Source: Cornus controversa (Eukaryota; Streptophyta; Magnoliopsida; Cornales; Cornaceae). Taken from it: DNA of 64,000 nt. The notes beneath the pieces are model-generated. The model ran no database searches, was not told the origin of the DNA, and saw only the letters and a program-made list of their open reading frames with translations. The stretch lies in the NCBI GenBank assembly GCA_026545225.1, contig CM048845.1, positions 13,392,501 to 13,456,500 of the forward strand, given 5' to 3'. Positions 42,960 to 54,336 of the stretch are shown here, in pieces. A program made the translations under genes and the position numbers. How positions within the stretch are numbered: the first letter of the stretch is position 1; each line of letters opens with the position of its first letter.

Positions 42960-44200
42960 CTAAACTTTCATAAGCAGTTCTGAGATGCTTTTTGGGGGCT
43001 GCTTAGAGATAGAGTACAAGAATTTCAAGGGTTGCAAACTTCCCATGAATGCAGTAACAACCACTTTGTCATCCACCGCATCAACCTACAACATCTCTTT
43101 GTTAAACTGGTTGATGTAGTCGCGCAGCAATTCTCCTTATTCTATCTCATGTTCAGTAAATAAGTTGTTGGCTTCCGATGTTTGCAGTCTGCGATGAAGT
43201 TGCTCATAAATTGTCGACTTAAGTCTTTGAAAGAATGTACTGATCTAGGTTTTAGGCTATTGAACCATGCCTTAACAGAGCCCTTCAACGCAGCGGGAAA
43301 GGCTTTACACATGATCTTATCTAGCACCCCCTGGAGGTACATGAGCTTTGTAGGTTTCAAGGTGGTCGAGCGGATTCTTAATCCCGTTAGAGTTTTCAAA
43401 GGTTGGCATATTGAATTTGTTGGATAAAGGACAACTCATTACTTCAGAAGTAAAATGGAGTTTGATTAGTTGAACAAGGTCTTCAATTGTAGTCGGACAC
43501 TTTCCTTTTAAGGCATGAGTCATGCTCTTGACATTGGCTTTAAGGTCCTGCATCTGTAAGTTGTAATAAGCAGTTTCCCCCACATGCCCAGAGCCTCCAT
43601 GAATGTGGGTTCTTGTGGGCGCCAGATAGATGGGATCAACTAGAACTTGTGGGCCTCCCACACGACTTTGTTGATCTCTCACATGGCTTTGAGCAGTGGT
43701 GTCTACTATTGGATAAGCATCATTCTGCAGAGTGTTATTTCCTTCTAGATTAGTTGGGTTACGGTGACTCCGTGAGAGTGCCGAATCTACAAGAGGAAGG
43801 CATTATAGGAATGCTGCATTTTGTTGGAGCACCTAGATCAGACTTTGATTGAGGTTCTGAATTTGGTGCTCCAATGCTATGACACACTCTTAGTCGATCG
43901 GGGCACTGAGACGTCCTCCGAGCAAGTCCCCATGACTAGGGGCCCATACACCTTCTCCATCCATAAGGGGATTCAGATATCCTTGGACCTTTGAGATACC
44001 GTCTTCATCGATGGGAGGGTTGTGATCGGCATGAGGGTCTTACTCGGCTGGTAGGTTGTGACCTGCAGGAGGGTCTTACTCGGCTGGCAGATTGTGACCG
44101 ATAAGAAGATCTTGCTCGGTTGGCAGGTAGTGAACGGTAGGAGGGTTGTAATCGATAGAAGGGTCCTGTCTGGCTAAGCCCGAATCAATAGAAGACCCCC
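42960..44200 (-). pseudogene. gag: Decayed Ty3/gypsy gag, Tat-like
   Basis: Reading right to left in shifting frames: a stretch of repeated GHNLPAE-type units (44170-43990), ALEHQIQNLNQSLIQVL, then LSNKFNMPTFENSNGIKNPLDHLETYKAH, DKIMCKAFPAALKGSVKAWFNSL, SFKDLSRQFMSNFIADCKHR, and finally DYINQFNKEML / TAFMGSLQPLKF in another frame (about 43110-42990). MPTFE.G..DPLDHLETY and KG.A..WF.SL are signatures I associate with gag of the Tat/Ogre lineage. At least three frame breaks and several stops; no pol or LTR found. Confidence 0.75.
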
Positions 44201-44379
44201 AACAATATTTTTTTCCTTATATTATAAACTTTCAAAAAAAAATTACTATACTATTATTAGTCTTACTTCTTAAATTAGAACTCAACTAATTTGACAATTT
44301 CCTAAATTTTTTTTTTCTCTTCATTACATGAAATGTTATATTTAATATATACTAACTCTGAATGTTCTAATGCTCATTA

Positions 44380-45000
44380 CAGCAACTGATCATTTTAGGA
44401 AATTAAAAATTATACAATTTCCTATCTCCTATTAATTTTATCTTTTTTTTCCTTTCCTCCACACGCTTTTTGACTTTTTACCTTCTTTGTCATTACAACC
44501 TTATCTTAGTCTCTGGTATTTTTCTTTATTACAACCATAAATTTATTGGAAGCTTTCAAGCTACTAATTACAAAATAATTAAAGAATTTTTGGACCATTA
44601 GACTGGATTTTTCTAACATTAGGTACTATTGTTCTGTAACTTAAATTATTTTATAATCTTATTATTTTTTGTTATCATAAAATTGTATATTTTGTTTGTA
44701 ATCATTGTTATTTATATTATTGAATATCAGAATATATCTACTAGAAATTATGAATCAGGATATGAAAAACTTAAAAAGAAAAGAAGAATAAATAAACTAA
44801 TTTAATTTCAAAATGAGCTCTTGATAATTTTGTTAACCCTAATAATAATAATACTAATAATAATAAAAGGTGAAAATTCTACAAAAGAATAATATATTAT
44901 ATATTAAAAGGCTACTTTTATAATTTTTGCAAAACTTGAATACAAGAATTTAATTAGTAACTTTGGATCTCAAAAGGCAAGAAGAAGAATTTTTAAATAT
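44380..45000. repeat. Dispersed repeat, copy 1 (partner inverted at 61650-62335)
   Basis: Shares many words with the reverse strand of 61650-62335, for example TATTAATTTTATCTT, ACAACCATAAATTTATTGG (one change), ATTACAAAATAATT and TATTATTGAATATCAGAATA, in the same order over about 600 bases. It is AT-rich and non-coding, and is probably a non-autonomous transposon whose ends I could not fix. The next element starts right behind it. Confidence 0.7.
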
Positions 45001-45013
45001 GCATTATTAATTA

Positions 45014-45833
45014 GGATAAAATGCAAAAAAAAAAACCTTATACTTTACTCATGTTTGCAAAAAACCTCCCTAAACTTTTTTTTGTGCAAATAACCATTTA
45101 ACTATCACATTTTGTGCAACATACCCACTCTCCATCAATGAAAGAAATAAAAATTCTAAAAATACCCTTTGCCCCTAAGATTTGAGTAAATTTGTATATG
45201 TTTTTTATATTTTATATACATTTTAACACTTTTATAAATTAAAAAATAAATGACTAATATTCTCTAAACTACATGACTCTTGACAAAGAATTAAGTTTAT
45301 ATTCAAACACGTCTTTTACCAAATTTCTCTTCTACTTCATAATATATTAACGGTTAACATTAACATTAAATTACATATTTTTTTATTTTAAAATACATAT
45401 AAATGAATCTATACTATATATATTATAATCTTAAATTGTTACATCTAATTGTTGAACTTATATATGTTTATTGCTTTATTTTCTAACAATAGATTTTTAT
45501 TCTTTTTATATACATTTCTGTTGTAAAATCTTAATATAATTATAAATTAAATATATCAAAAGATTCACCAAAATCACATCTAAAATATATTTAGTGAAGT
45601 TTAAAAAATTATATTTAATTCCAAAAGTTACGTTTAAAATTCATTGTCTATAAAATTATTAGAAGAAAATAAAAAAAGTAAAAAAGAAATTCATCAATGG
45701 GTAGTTTTGTAATTTTTCATTTTTATTGCATTTTTTGCCCATTTTATAAAGTTTAACGTTTTTTTTTTTTTTTAAACTTCAAGAGTTTTTTACAAAATGA
45801 CTAAAGTACAAGGAGAGTTTTTGCATTTTACTC
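45014..45833. mobile_element. Mutator-like MITE, 820 bp
   Basis: Left end GGATAAAATGCAAAAA, right end (other strand) GAGTAAAATGCAAAAACTC, with further inverted similarity (ACTTTACTCATGTTTGCAAAA versus ACTTTAGTCATTTTGTAAAA-like sequence). Flanked by a perfect 9-bp duplication TATTAATTA (45005-45013 and 45834-45842). Non-coding. Confidence 0.85.
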
Positions 45834-45842
45834 TATTAATTA

Positions 45843-46700
45843 TTAGTTGATATTAATATATTAAATATTAAAAAGTGACTTTTCTTATATTATGATAGTC
45901 ACCTCAAAATATGTTTGAATACCCATGTGGTGGCCAATCATCGAAAGCACGATGGCAGTTCTTGGTAGATACTGTATTGATTGATCAAATAGCTAAAATA
46001 GTAATCACTTGTGCCATAAAGAGACACAGAAGCATGTAAATATGGTGAATACATAGATTATGTCCCTAGATCTTCTATTTAAATAAGGGATCAAAACACA
46101 CACAAGTAATAGAAGTGGGCCCTACCTCCATTATTTGGACATCACCATCCAATAAGCTTCCAACACATCGAAGCAATTAAAAATTTCATATCAATTTTAA
46201 AATGCGAAACCATGTTCAAAATCCTCTTCTCAATGCTTTAAATAATTTGAGGTTAGCTTAAGTTGCAAACTAGCATTGGGTTTGTGCCACGTGTCCACGT
46301 GGGTACCAATCCACAGTGCCAGGGCATCTAAGGCTAGATAGGTCAATTATAGAATCCTAGGTTAGGTTTTGCTACTTTTCCAAATCCAACAAACAAGTAA
46401 AAATAATTTGCTTTCTGGGGACCACATATCATCTTTCCCTAAAATGAGCAAGCAAGCAAGCCTTTCGTTTCCAATACCGGTAACAAAGGTAACCCTAATC
46501 AACTCACTTTTATAAGTAAGTCCTATATATATATATAATATATATATTTTTAAACCATAAGTTCTACTTTTAAAAAAAAATTCTATTTAAATTTTAAATT
46601 TTAAATCACTAAATCTTTCATTTATACCATTAATAAATTATATATACTCTTATGTTATATTAGGTATAAAATTTAGACTCAAATTTTAATAACAATTAAG
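45843..46700. other. Intergenic sequence
   Basis: No gene recognised. A CCACGTGTCCACGTGGGTACC stretch near 46290-46311 contains two ACGTG motifs and forms a short palindrome. Confidence 0.4.
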
Positions 46701-46905
46701 TATTTTCTCAATTATTTGGGGTCGGTTATATAAATCTGATGTTTCCATTCCTCTCTATTTAAGGTTATCTCCTTTGTTAATCCACATGCTATTATATCTT
46801 TCGTTACTATCTCTACCCATGTTGGCTTTGGTCTTTCTATTCTCTTAGCATTGCCCTCAATTTGGACTGTCATAAAATTTGAATAAAAGGTAAAAAAAGA
46901 CATGT
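46700..46905 (-). pseudogene. LINE 3' remnant (RTE-like)
   Basis: Minus-strand translation gives QIEGNAKRIERPKPTWVEIV, KDIIACGLTKEITLNREEW and YITDPK before the phrase that reads GGGGTCGGTTATATAAATC on the plus strand. This is the characteristic C-terminus (RGRPK.TW.EVV.KD...W...I...DP) of plant RTE-type LINEs, which end in a GGGGTCGG-type phrase. Only the last ~60 codons are left. Confidence 0.6.
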
Positions 46906-46930
46906 TAATGGCAAAAGTGCATAAAACCAA

Positions 46931-48180
46931 GAGGTGGAAATTCAGGTTTGTGTAACTCGTTTATAAGTGAGTTTTTTATCAAAAGGAAAATGCAATTGTG
47001 AGGAATGAAACCTAAGTTATACCACTTCTAAATTAGTCAGACACTTCTATCACTAATCTAGTGATGACTTTTGTTTATGTATGCCACAATAATAATATTT
47101 AATCTATAATAACGAAAGTTTGAAACATGAATTAAATTATAATAATATTTCTCCCCTCATTTTGAATATAACAAACAAACGTTATTAATTATATTAACTA
47201 TGTAATTTAAATCAATAATACAATTTTCACTATCTTAAAATTAAATAAAAACATTAATTTCACTCAAATAATAGAGTATTTAGAACAAACATTAAGTATA
47301 TATTTCATTGAATTAACATATTTTTTTTATATATATATTAATGTTAAAGTATTATTGACAAAAAATAAAGGAGTGGTCAAGCTTATATTACTTTAACTAT
47401 TATATGTTACTATATATCTCGGGACAATAAAAAAAAAACTTAATTTCATAAAACTAGATATTCAGATTAAATGATTTAAACTCATCAATTATTCTAATTG
47501 ATTTTTTACACTTAACTAATTAATCAGAATTTGAGGAAATATAAGAAAATGGTTAAATTATATTACTTATAATTGTTATATGTTATACTATATATCTCAG
47601 GACACTAAAGAACAATTATGACCATCATTCATATATATATATATATCCACCATATATTACATGCACCCCAATAATTTGATATATATTCACATCTCTTTTT
47701 GTAAATTATAAAGTCTAGCACAAATAGTGCATCTCAAACATTCCAAAGCTAAACATAGTTAAATCTTGTGGTCAAGTATAACACAATCAAGCCCACATCA
47801 GTGTAACATAAAAGAATTGATTATCGCATGAATTTGATAGAGATGAGTTTTTAGTGAATTGTAACTAATTTAGTGAATTTTATTGATTTCTTAGAAATCA
47901 TTTAGCATAACTAATACTTCATTTATAAATTGCGTGTCCATGTCTTTATTAAAAAAGTGAGTAGTAGTTTTTTTTGCTAAATCAATGAATGCTAATAGAT
48001 TTAAGAATGAAATAAATGAATATTTATACTATATATAACATATTAGAAGATAAAAAATATATATATAATACACGACAGAACAAATAATGTGAAAATATAT
48101 GTTTACATGTTTTTAATATTCTAAAACAAATTTACAATGTTAAACTTATATTTTTTATATTTTAAAATAAATTAATAAAT
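46931..48180. other. AT-rich intergenic sequence
   Basis: Nothing supported. Composition is extreme AT with short TA runs at about 47632-47646 and 48056-48067. Confidence 0.4.
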
Positions 48181-48345
48181 ATTAACGCTAAACGGGTTAA
48201 GCGGATCGATTACATTTGTATTGATCCGATACGACCCGTTTGATTAAACAAATTATGCGAGTTGAACACGACACTTTTTTTCATGTTGTAACATGTCGAC
48301 TCGTTTACAATATGCCAACACGACTCAAAATCAATTTAAAGTTAG
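48181..48345. mobile_element. hAT-like element fragment
   Basis: Carries AACGGGTTAAGCGGATCG, GATCCGATACGACCCG, AACACGACAC and GTCGACTCG words like the ends of small hAT elements elsewhere in the window. No paired end found. Confidence 0.35.
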
Positions 48346-49610
48346 CAAGTTTGGGTATCGAAAGTAATTAACTTATCCCCTTCTTTTTACTTCGGATCAC
48401 TTTTTGGTCACACATTTTCAAATTAAAATTTTTATATATGAACCATATGCAGATGCAACTCATATTAGGACGATGTTTGGGTGATGTGAATCTTGGAATT
48501 TCTTGTCTAATAGACGTCCTTTCATACTTGTAATCTCTATTATGTAATTTTTCTATCATATTGTGATGCGTTGTTGTTAATTAATGTCGGTTATGACGTG
48601 GTTCACGGTGGATGTATGAACCCTAGAGTTTCAGATTTTGGGCACAGCCACATTAGACCACGAAGTCGTGAGATTCTTGTATAGTTGAATTAATGGAAGA
48701 GAAGTTGTTTTGATGTGAAATTAGAGTTGATTGGATAGTATTGTGCTGGCGTGAAAAGTTGGTGAAACCCACCTTTCGCGAACAGGGACTGGTGTGCGTT
48801 AAAATGGGTTTGAAAAATGCTTTTTTTTTCCCTTTTGCTTCTAAACATGGTTTCATCAATGGGTGTAATGATGGGGTGAATAAGGCCGTGTTTGGCTGGA
48901 AAGAATGGTGGAAGAAGGCTGTCCAACAGGATACTGTATTAGGTCACAGTGAGCGTGAAATGGTAGAGAAGAATATTGAGGCTAGTTTGGGTATTTTGCA
49001 TTTTTTTAGTTTTTTAAAAGTTATTTAGTTGCTTGCTTTTAATACTACCAAGTGTTTACTTTAATCGTTGAGGGTGGTATTATGCTCATTTCGTGATAAT
49101 TCAGTGGGATTTTATGCACTTTTATCTTGTTTTATTTTATTTTAAAGAATAATTAATTTTTTTATATTAACATCATGTATTCTGTATGAGATTTTGAATC
49201 GAATTGAATTTAAATTAAATTAAATTAATTATTATTCAAACTCATAATTCAATATTGTTAACTAATTAAAACTTAGGGGAATAGATAAAAAAAAAGATTA
49301 GATATCAATTATTGGATAAATTTATAATTATAAAATTTTATTTCTATTTAGTAAGAGTATAAATGAAATATGTAGTGATTTGGAGCTTGAATGAAAAAAA
49401 AAATCAGGAGGATTTATTGGTCCTAAAAAAATTTTTTTAGAACTTTTTTTGTCTTTTAATGAAAAAAGTAGGACTTAGCTTTAATTTTTTCTATAATTTA
49501 GTAGGGTTTTCATTAAAAAAAATATGAGTGAGACTTTTGTAAAAACACAGAATGGAGGGATTCATCTTTTTCTTTTCTTTTTTCCTTTAACGAGAACTCT
49601 TATAAAAGAG
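48346..49610. other. Intergenic sequence with one unsupported ORF
   Basis: A 95-codon plus-strand frame (48741-49028) contains KHGFINGCNDGVNKAVFGWK, with a related frame on the opposite strand. I know no family for it and see no splice context, so I do not call it. Confidence 0.35.
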
Positions 49611-49619
49611 GGTTCAAAG

Positions 49620-49935
49620 TAGGGCTCCAAATAAACCGAACTGAGTCGACCTTAAGTCTATTCATGCTGTGTTCATTTGACAACAAAAGTCGTTCGGGCT
49701 CGATCTGAATTCGTATTGAAAATCGTTTTGACTGTTCATGAACTTATTCAAGCCTACACAAACGTATATTTATGATAAGTAGAAGCCTATGTTTATAAAA
49801 GTGTTCGTGAACCTTATACGAGACTATGATTAAGAATATATACGAGTCTACACAAACTTATGTTCACGAATCGAGTCTAATACTGTTAAGAATCGACTCG
49901 TTTACTAAGCGAGCCTAGAAATCGACTTCAAGCTA
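49620..49935. mobile_element. hAT-like element fragment
   Basis: Begins TAGGGCTCCAAATAAACCGA and is rich in TTCGTGAAC, CGAGTC and GAATCGACTCG words on both strands, like subterminal regions of hAT elements. The right end was not identified. Confidence 0.4.
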
Positions 49936-50363
49936 TTTTATGATTAATACCAAAATAATTTAAAATGAAAACGATCCATTAAATTTTCATACTTTAGAAG
50001 CTCAATCTAGTCATTTGGTTGAGCCATTGAGATAAATAAAACCATTGCCAAATATCATAACAAACTAATATAATGACTTTGAAAGTAGTAACAAAAATAA
50101 ATTTTACACAATAAACCGAATTAATTATATTGTGTAAAGACAACAAATTAAGTTCTAAAAAATAAAAATGGCGAGTAAATTATTAACCTACTAAAAAAAA
50201 AAAAATTCTTAATATAAAGATAAAAGAGATGTGCTTTCAATGAATATAAAAAAATAGGCTTATAACAATTTCTTTTTTTTTAATAGGTAATAAACACCTA
50301 TTTATGTTCTAACTTGGATTTGAAATCTTGTCTTCTCAAACTAACAATACTTCACACAGAGAA

Positions 50364-50366
<3 letters not shown>

Positions 50367-50417
<51 letters not shown>
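50367..50417. repeat. (TA)n microsatellite followed by (AAT)n
   Basis: About 24 TA units, then AACGTT and five AAT-like units to about 50440. Just upstream, TTTTTTTTTAATAGGTAATA (50273-50292) and GGATTTGAAATC (50317) look like a truncated minus-strand SINE, weakly. Confidence 0.85.
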
Positions 50418-50989
50418 CGTTAATAATAATAATAATAATCAAACATTAATTTCTATATATCCAAATGAACAAGATAATTGCTTGAGAATCTTCATCTTCT
50501 TCGTAGATAGATAGATCTCATAGAATTGAAAAGGAAAGAGAATCAATAAAAGTGCACATCTAATCTAATCCAAACCAGTGGCTGTGATCTAGATTGGGAA
50601 TCTTGGGAGAATAGAATGCCCTTCTTTGTCGGTCATTAGATTTAGCCCAGAATTAACTTGAAAACTTAGCTTTGAATTGGCTTGGAACTCTCTGCACATT
50701 TTATAATTTTCTAATTCTTTCATTTCTTGCAAAAAAAAAAAAAAATGTTTTATTAGAGGAAGGATATTTACGTAATAATTGATCAAATGACCACTCATCG
50801 GCAATTAAGTTTCAATTTCAGTGACAGTCATCTTTTCCAGACTTTATAGTCACTTTAGAGTAATTTTGTTTCAATTGGCCACCGAAATCTAATTTTTCCA
50901 TAAGACGAAGCATTTCAGTGATTAGATATTGCCATCTATATATTTGGGTCTTTCTCGGCCAACCCACCACAACAAGGACTAGGCCCAAC

Positions 50990-51239
50990 CAAAAACTAGT
51001 ACAAGCCCAATGGGCAATGTGACTTTTTCTTTCAGATTTTTCCGACTTTTTAACCCTCGCTTAGAGTTCAAATTACCAAACTGCCACTCAAATATTGTTA
51101 CATTCCCCTATACAGTCCTTCCTTCAACAGTTCGACAACACCTGTTCTCTTTTTCCCAGCTCTGAATCAGCTCGTTATTCAAAATCTAGGGTTTCACTTG
51201 GCTTACTTTTTCGCTCTCAATCGATAATCGTTCGATCAG
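50990..51239 (+). promoter_or_regulatory. Promoter and 5' leader of an unidentified gene
   Basis: GGCCCAACC, GCCCAATGGGC and similar site-II-type words (50950-51020) precede a CT-rich leader with TCTAGGGTTTCACTTG (a telo-box, near 51186) and TCTCAATCGATAATCGTTCG. It ends at a good donor, GATCAG|GTGAATAAAC (51239/51240). The combination of TGGGCC-type sites and a telo-box is typical of plant housekeeping genes such as ribosomal-protein genes. No coding exon was recognised downstream, so the gene is either non-coding, broken or disrupted by the hAT element at 53-57.8 kb. Confidence 0.5.
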
Positions 51240-53300
51240 GTGAATAAACAAATATGTATTTCTTCTTAGCATTGTTAGTTTCTGTTGTATACTGATTAAG
51301 CTTATGTTTGCCTTCATTGCATGAGTTATCACTGATAATGCCACCAAGTTTAACATTTTTTTGATTTCTGTGTATATGTGAAATTGTATAAAATAACTAA
51401 CTCATCCCCCAAAAGAAGAAAAAAATTGTATAAAAGAGTATCCAATAATCACATACAGAAATTGATTTTATTGCATTGTATGCTCTATTTTATTCAATTT
51501 TTGGATGATTGTTATTGTAGTTAGTTATCTATTTATGATTCATCACATACACGCACAAATTAATTCCTGATAAATTGTAAATAAAGTTTGCATTTTTTCA
51601 TGGAACCATCTAGTCAAATTACTTGATTATTGGGGATGGGTTATTTTCATGAAATCTCCTCTAGTACCATCCAGTAGCTAGTGGTGCCATATCATGGTAC
51701 CATGGTTGGCCACTGGACACTGATGTAGAGGGTTCCTGCCGGATATGAGCGAATGTGAGATGGAAAGTGCTACCTTTCTTTCATTTTATCTAACCAAGAA
51801 ATGGTGGTGAACAATCCTTGCTGTGAACTTTGGATAGATATTTTTACATGATTTTTTTTTTTTGTGTGTGGTTCTACTTTTATAGTTAAGTATGGAATTC
51901 CATTTCGACCCTTTTGTATTGGATTGTGCCCCCTGAATAACTTCCATTACTACGTATTCAGCATTCACAATAATTTAGAAGCATCCTTCTTCAATGCTTG
52001 TTAAGTCCATCTGAAAGCTTCAAAGAACTTGCAAAGAGACCCCTCTTCGATTTTTTCCAACAAGCTGCCATAGGATCGAACCCTCTTAACAAGTCAATAT
52101 TAAATATGGGTTAGGTAATGAAAAACTTCATCAGTCAACAGATTTTCTTGCTGTGTCAAAAGTGTTCTGTATTTCATTTTCAACGTTATGTGTAAGCTGC
52201 TGCGTGCATGTACATGGATTATTACCTGGTAGGGGTCCTCCTCCTAAAGGATCTGAAGAAAATGTTTGGTTGTAATTGGACATATATCATGTGTTTTAAG
52301 TTATTCAACCTCTTCGAGGTAATGATGATCATGGAGTAACCACCTATTGATGCATGAATAAGAGAGTATGATTATTTTTAAGATGTTAGCTTTACAACAC
52401 ATTTAATATGGTTATCATCTTTAAGAGAAACAAAAATATCCAACAATTAAGTTGGCGTGCTTAGTGTCACTGTAGGTCATTCTGAGCTACTTCAATGTAA
52501 AAGTTAAGGTTTCAAGCCAGCCCAGTGCCTTGTTGAGATGGGAAAATTTGGGTGGAACCGTAGGAGTTTGGTGTTCAAGTTGTAGGTGTTTTGTACTCCG
52601 GCTTGTACCCGAACAATTAAATTGGTAGAAAAAGTCAAAATTCCCCTACACATGACACACTCCAATTCTTCACTTCAACCTTTTTATCCAGCAAGACATA
52701 ATTTCATTCATCCACCTAGTTGTTTTCTTGTCTCCTATGACTTCTATCAAACTTCATTACCAGAATGAATCGCTTCTTTGAGCGTTCTGTTTAGTGATTT
52801 TTCTGTGGAAACCTTAAGGTTTATTAAAATATTTTGAATTTTCTTCCCTTTTATATACCATTCAAAACTCCTAATCCTCCATTGTCACCTTAATGTTCTT
52901 TAATAACAAAATTTTGTGGTATCAACAATTTTTTTTATTGATTTCAAATTTTCAACTATAACAAGGAAAAACATTATCTATAAATCATCTTGCTCATTAT
53001 TCAGCTTTGTCAGCAGAAATTTTAGTTTTTGTAGTATTGGTGGGCTTGGCACGGAGAGAAGTAAATAAGTTTTATGGAGGCTGCACAACTTTGTTCTCTT
53101 TCAATTTTATAGGCTCTTCAATTATAATTTTGACAACTAGCTTGCATCCAGGAGGGCATGAGGTAGTTCAGAGGTTGATATCCTGCTGTTGAAAACTTTG
53201 TTGCATGCTTGCATCTTAATTACAGATTGTACCTTTTTAGATTACGACAAGGTCTGTTATTAATCATAATTTGGTCTATTATTTTTTTTGATAAGTTAGA
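51240..53300. other. No coding region recognised
   Basis: If the leader before it is real, this is intron. Several short frames exist but none has splice-site support or a recognisable domain. Confidence 0.4.
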
Positions 53301-53319
53301 AAGCGTTCAAACGGGGAAC

Positions 53320-53500
53320 ACAACCCGCAAAAATACACAAGGGCCTAATAGGGCTTGTAATTGCGAACTCGAAGCTTCATTCGTTCACTCTCAGACTCTC
53401 TCTGCCCTCTAGCGACAAACTCCAGTAGTCTAGCGACCTCCTGTCTCCAGCGACCTCGTCAACAGTCAACCAGCGCGATCACCTCCGGCGAGCTCCAACA
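53320..53500 (+). other. Probable 5' untranslated exon of the hAT gene
   Basis: A GC- and CT-richer patch (TCACTCTCAGACTCTCTCTG, CAGCGACCTCGTC, CACCTCCGGCGAGCTCC) ends at CCAACA|GTAAGATC, a good donor. The matching acceptor ATTGCAG lies just before the transposase start codon at 54337. A leader exon plus intron is common in plant hAT transposase genes. Confidence 0.5.
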
Positions 53501-54336
53501 GTAAGATCAAGCTCTAGAAGTCTACCTCTTCTACTCTTCAAAGATTTATTTCAACTTTCAACTTCCAAAATATCAATTTATTTACTTTATTCCCTCAGTT
53601 TATTGACTTTATTCCCTAATCCCTCTATCTTCCTATATCAGCTTCCAATTTTCTTGGTGTTGTCTGTGCAACTTCACTGCTTTGGGTTTCTTGCATTTTT
53701 GTATTTTTGATTTTTTCTTTCTTTTTTGTAAATTGAAATGTGCTTTTAGATGCCCATATAAACTATTTTTATTAAACATCTCTGTTTTTTGAACTTTCTA
53801 AATGTGATAGGAACCATTGTTGATTGTTTAGGACTTTTTTTAGTGCTATTCGTGGATTTGTTTAGGCTCTATTTTACATGTTATTTTTTTCTCTATACAC
53901 TCGGGTTGTGAGACTGATATAGGAAGCTTTGTTGAATGGTTAGCAAGCTTTGTTTCTTATTTCCTTTATTTCTATATAATCTGTTCTTTCATTCTTTTTT
54001 CAAACCTAAAAAAATATCAATTCTTGACTCCAAAATGATGTGATTGATTTCTTGTCAATGGCATGACTATAAGTCTATATCATCCTGTTCTATTTTTTCT
54101 TTGTTACGTTAGTTTCTTGCTGTGATGGTAATAGCAAAGTTTGAGACAGTGAGAAAGTTTGGTACATTTCCTGGATACTGTTTGCATTTTTATCCTGTAC
54201 ACTTTCTGTCTTTTTGTTTTTTGATCTTTTAGTCAGTTTATTCCCTAATCCTTCTGTTTCTTACTTAGATGTTTTTAATCTTTACTTAGGTCTTAGAGTC
54301 TTATACACAAGCATGGTCAATGGTTTAATATTGCAG

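Noticed and set aside
48653-49028. Overlapping ORFs on both strands
   Set aside because: No family recognised, no splice or promoter context, and both strands are open by chance.
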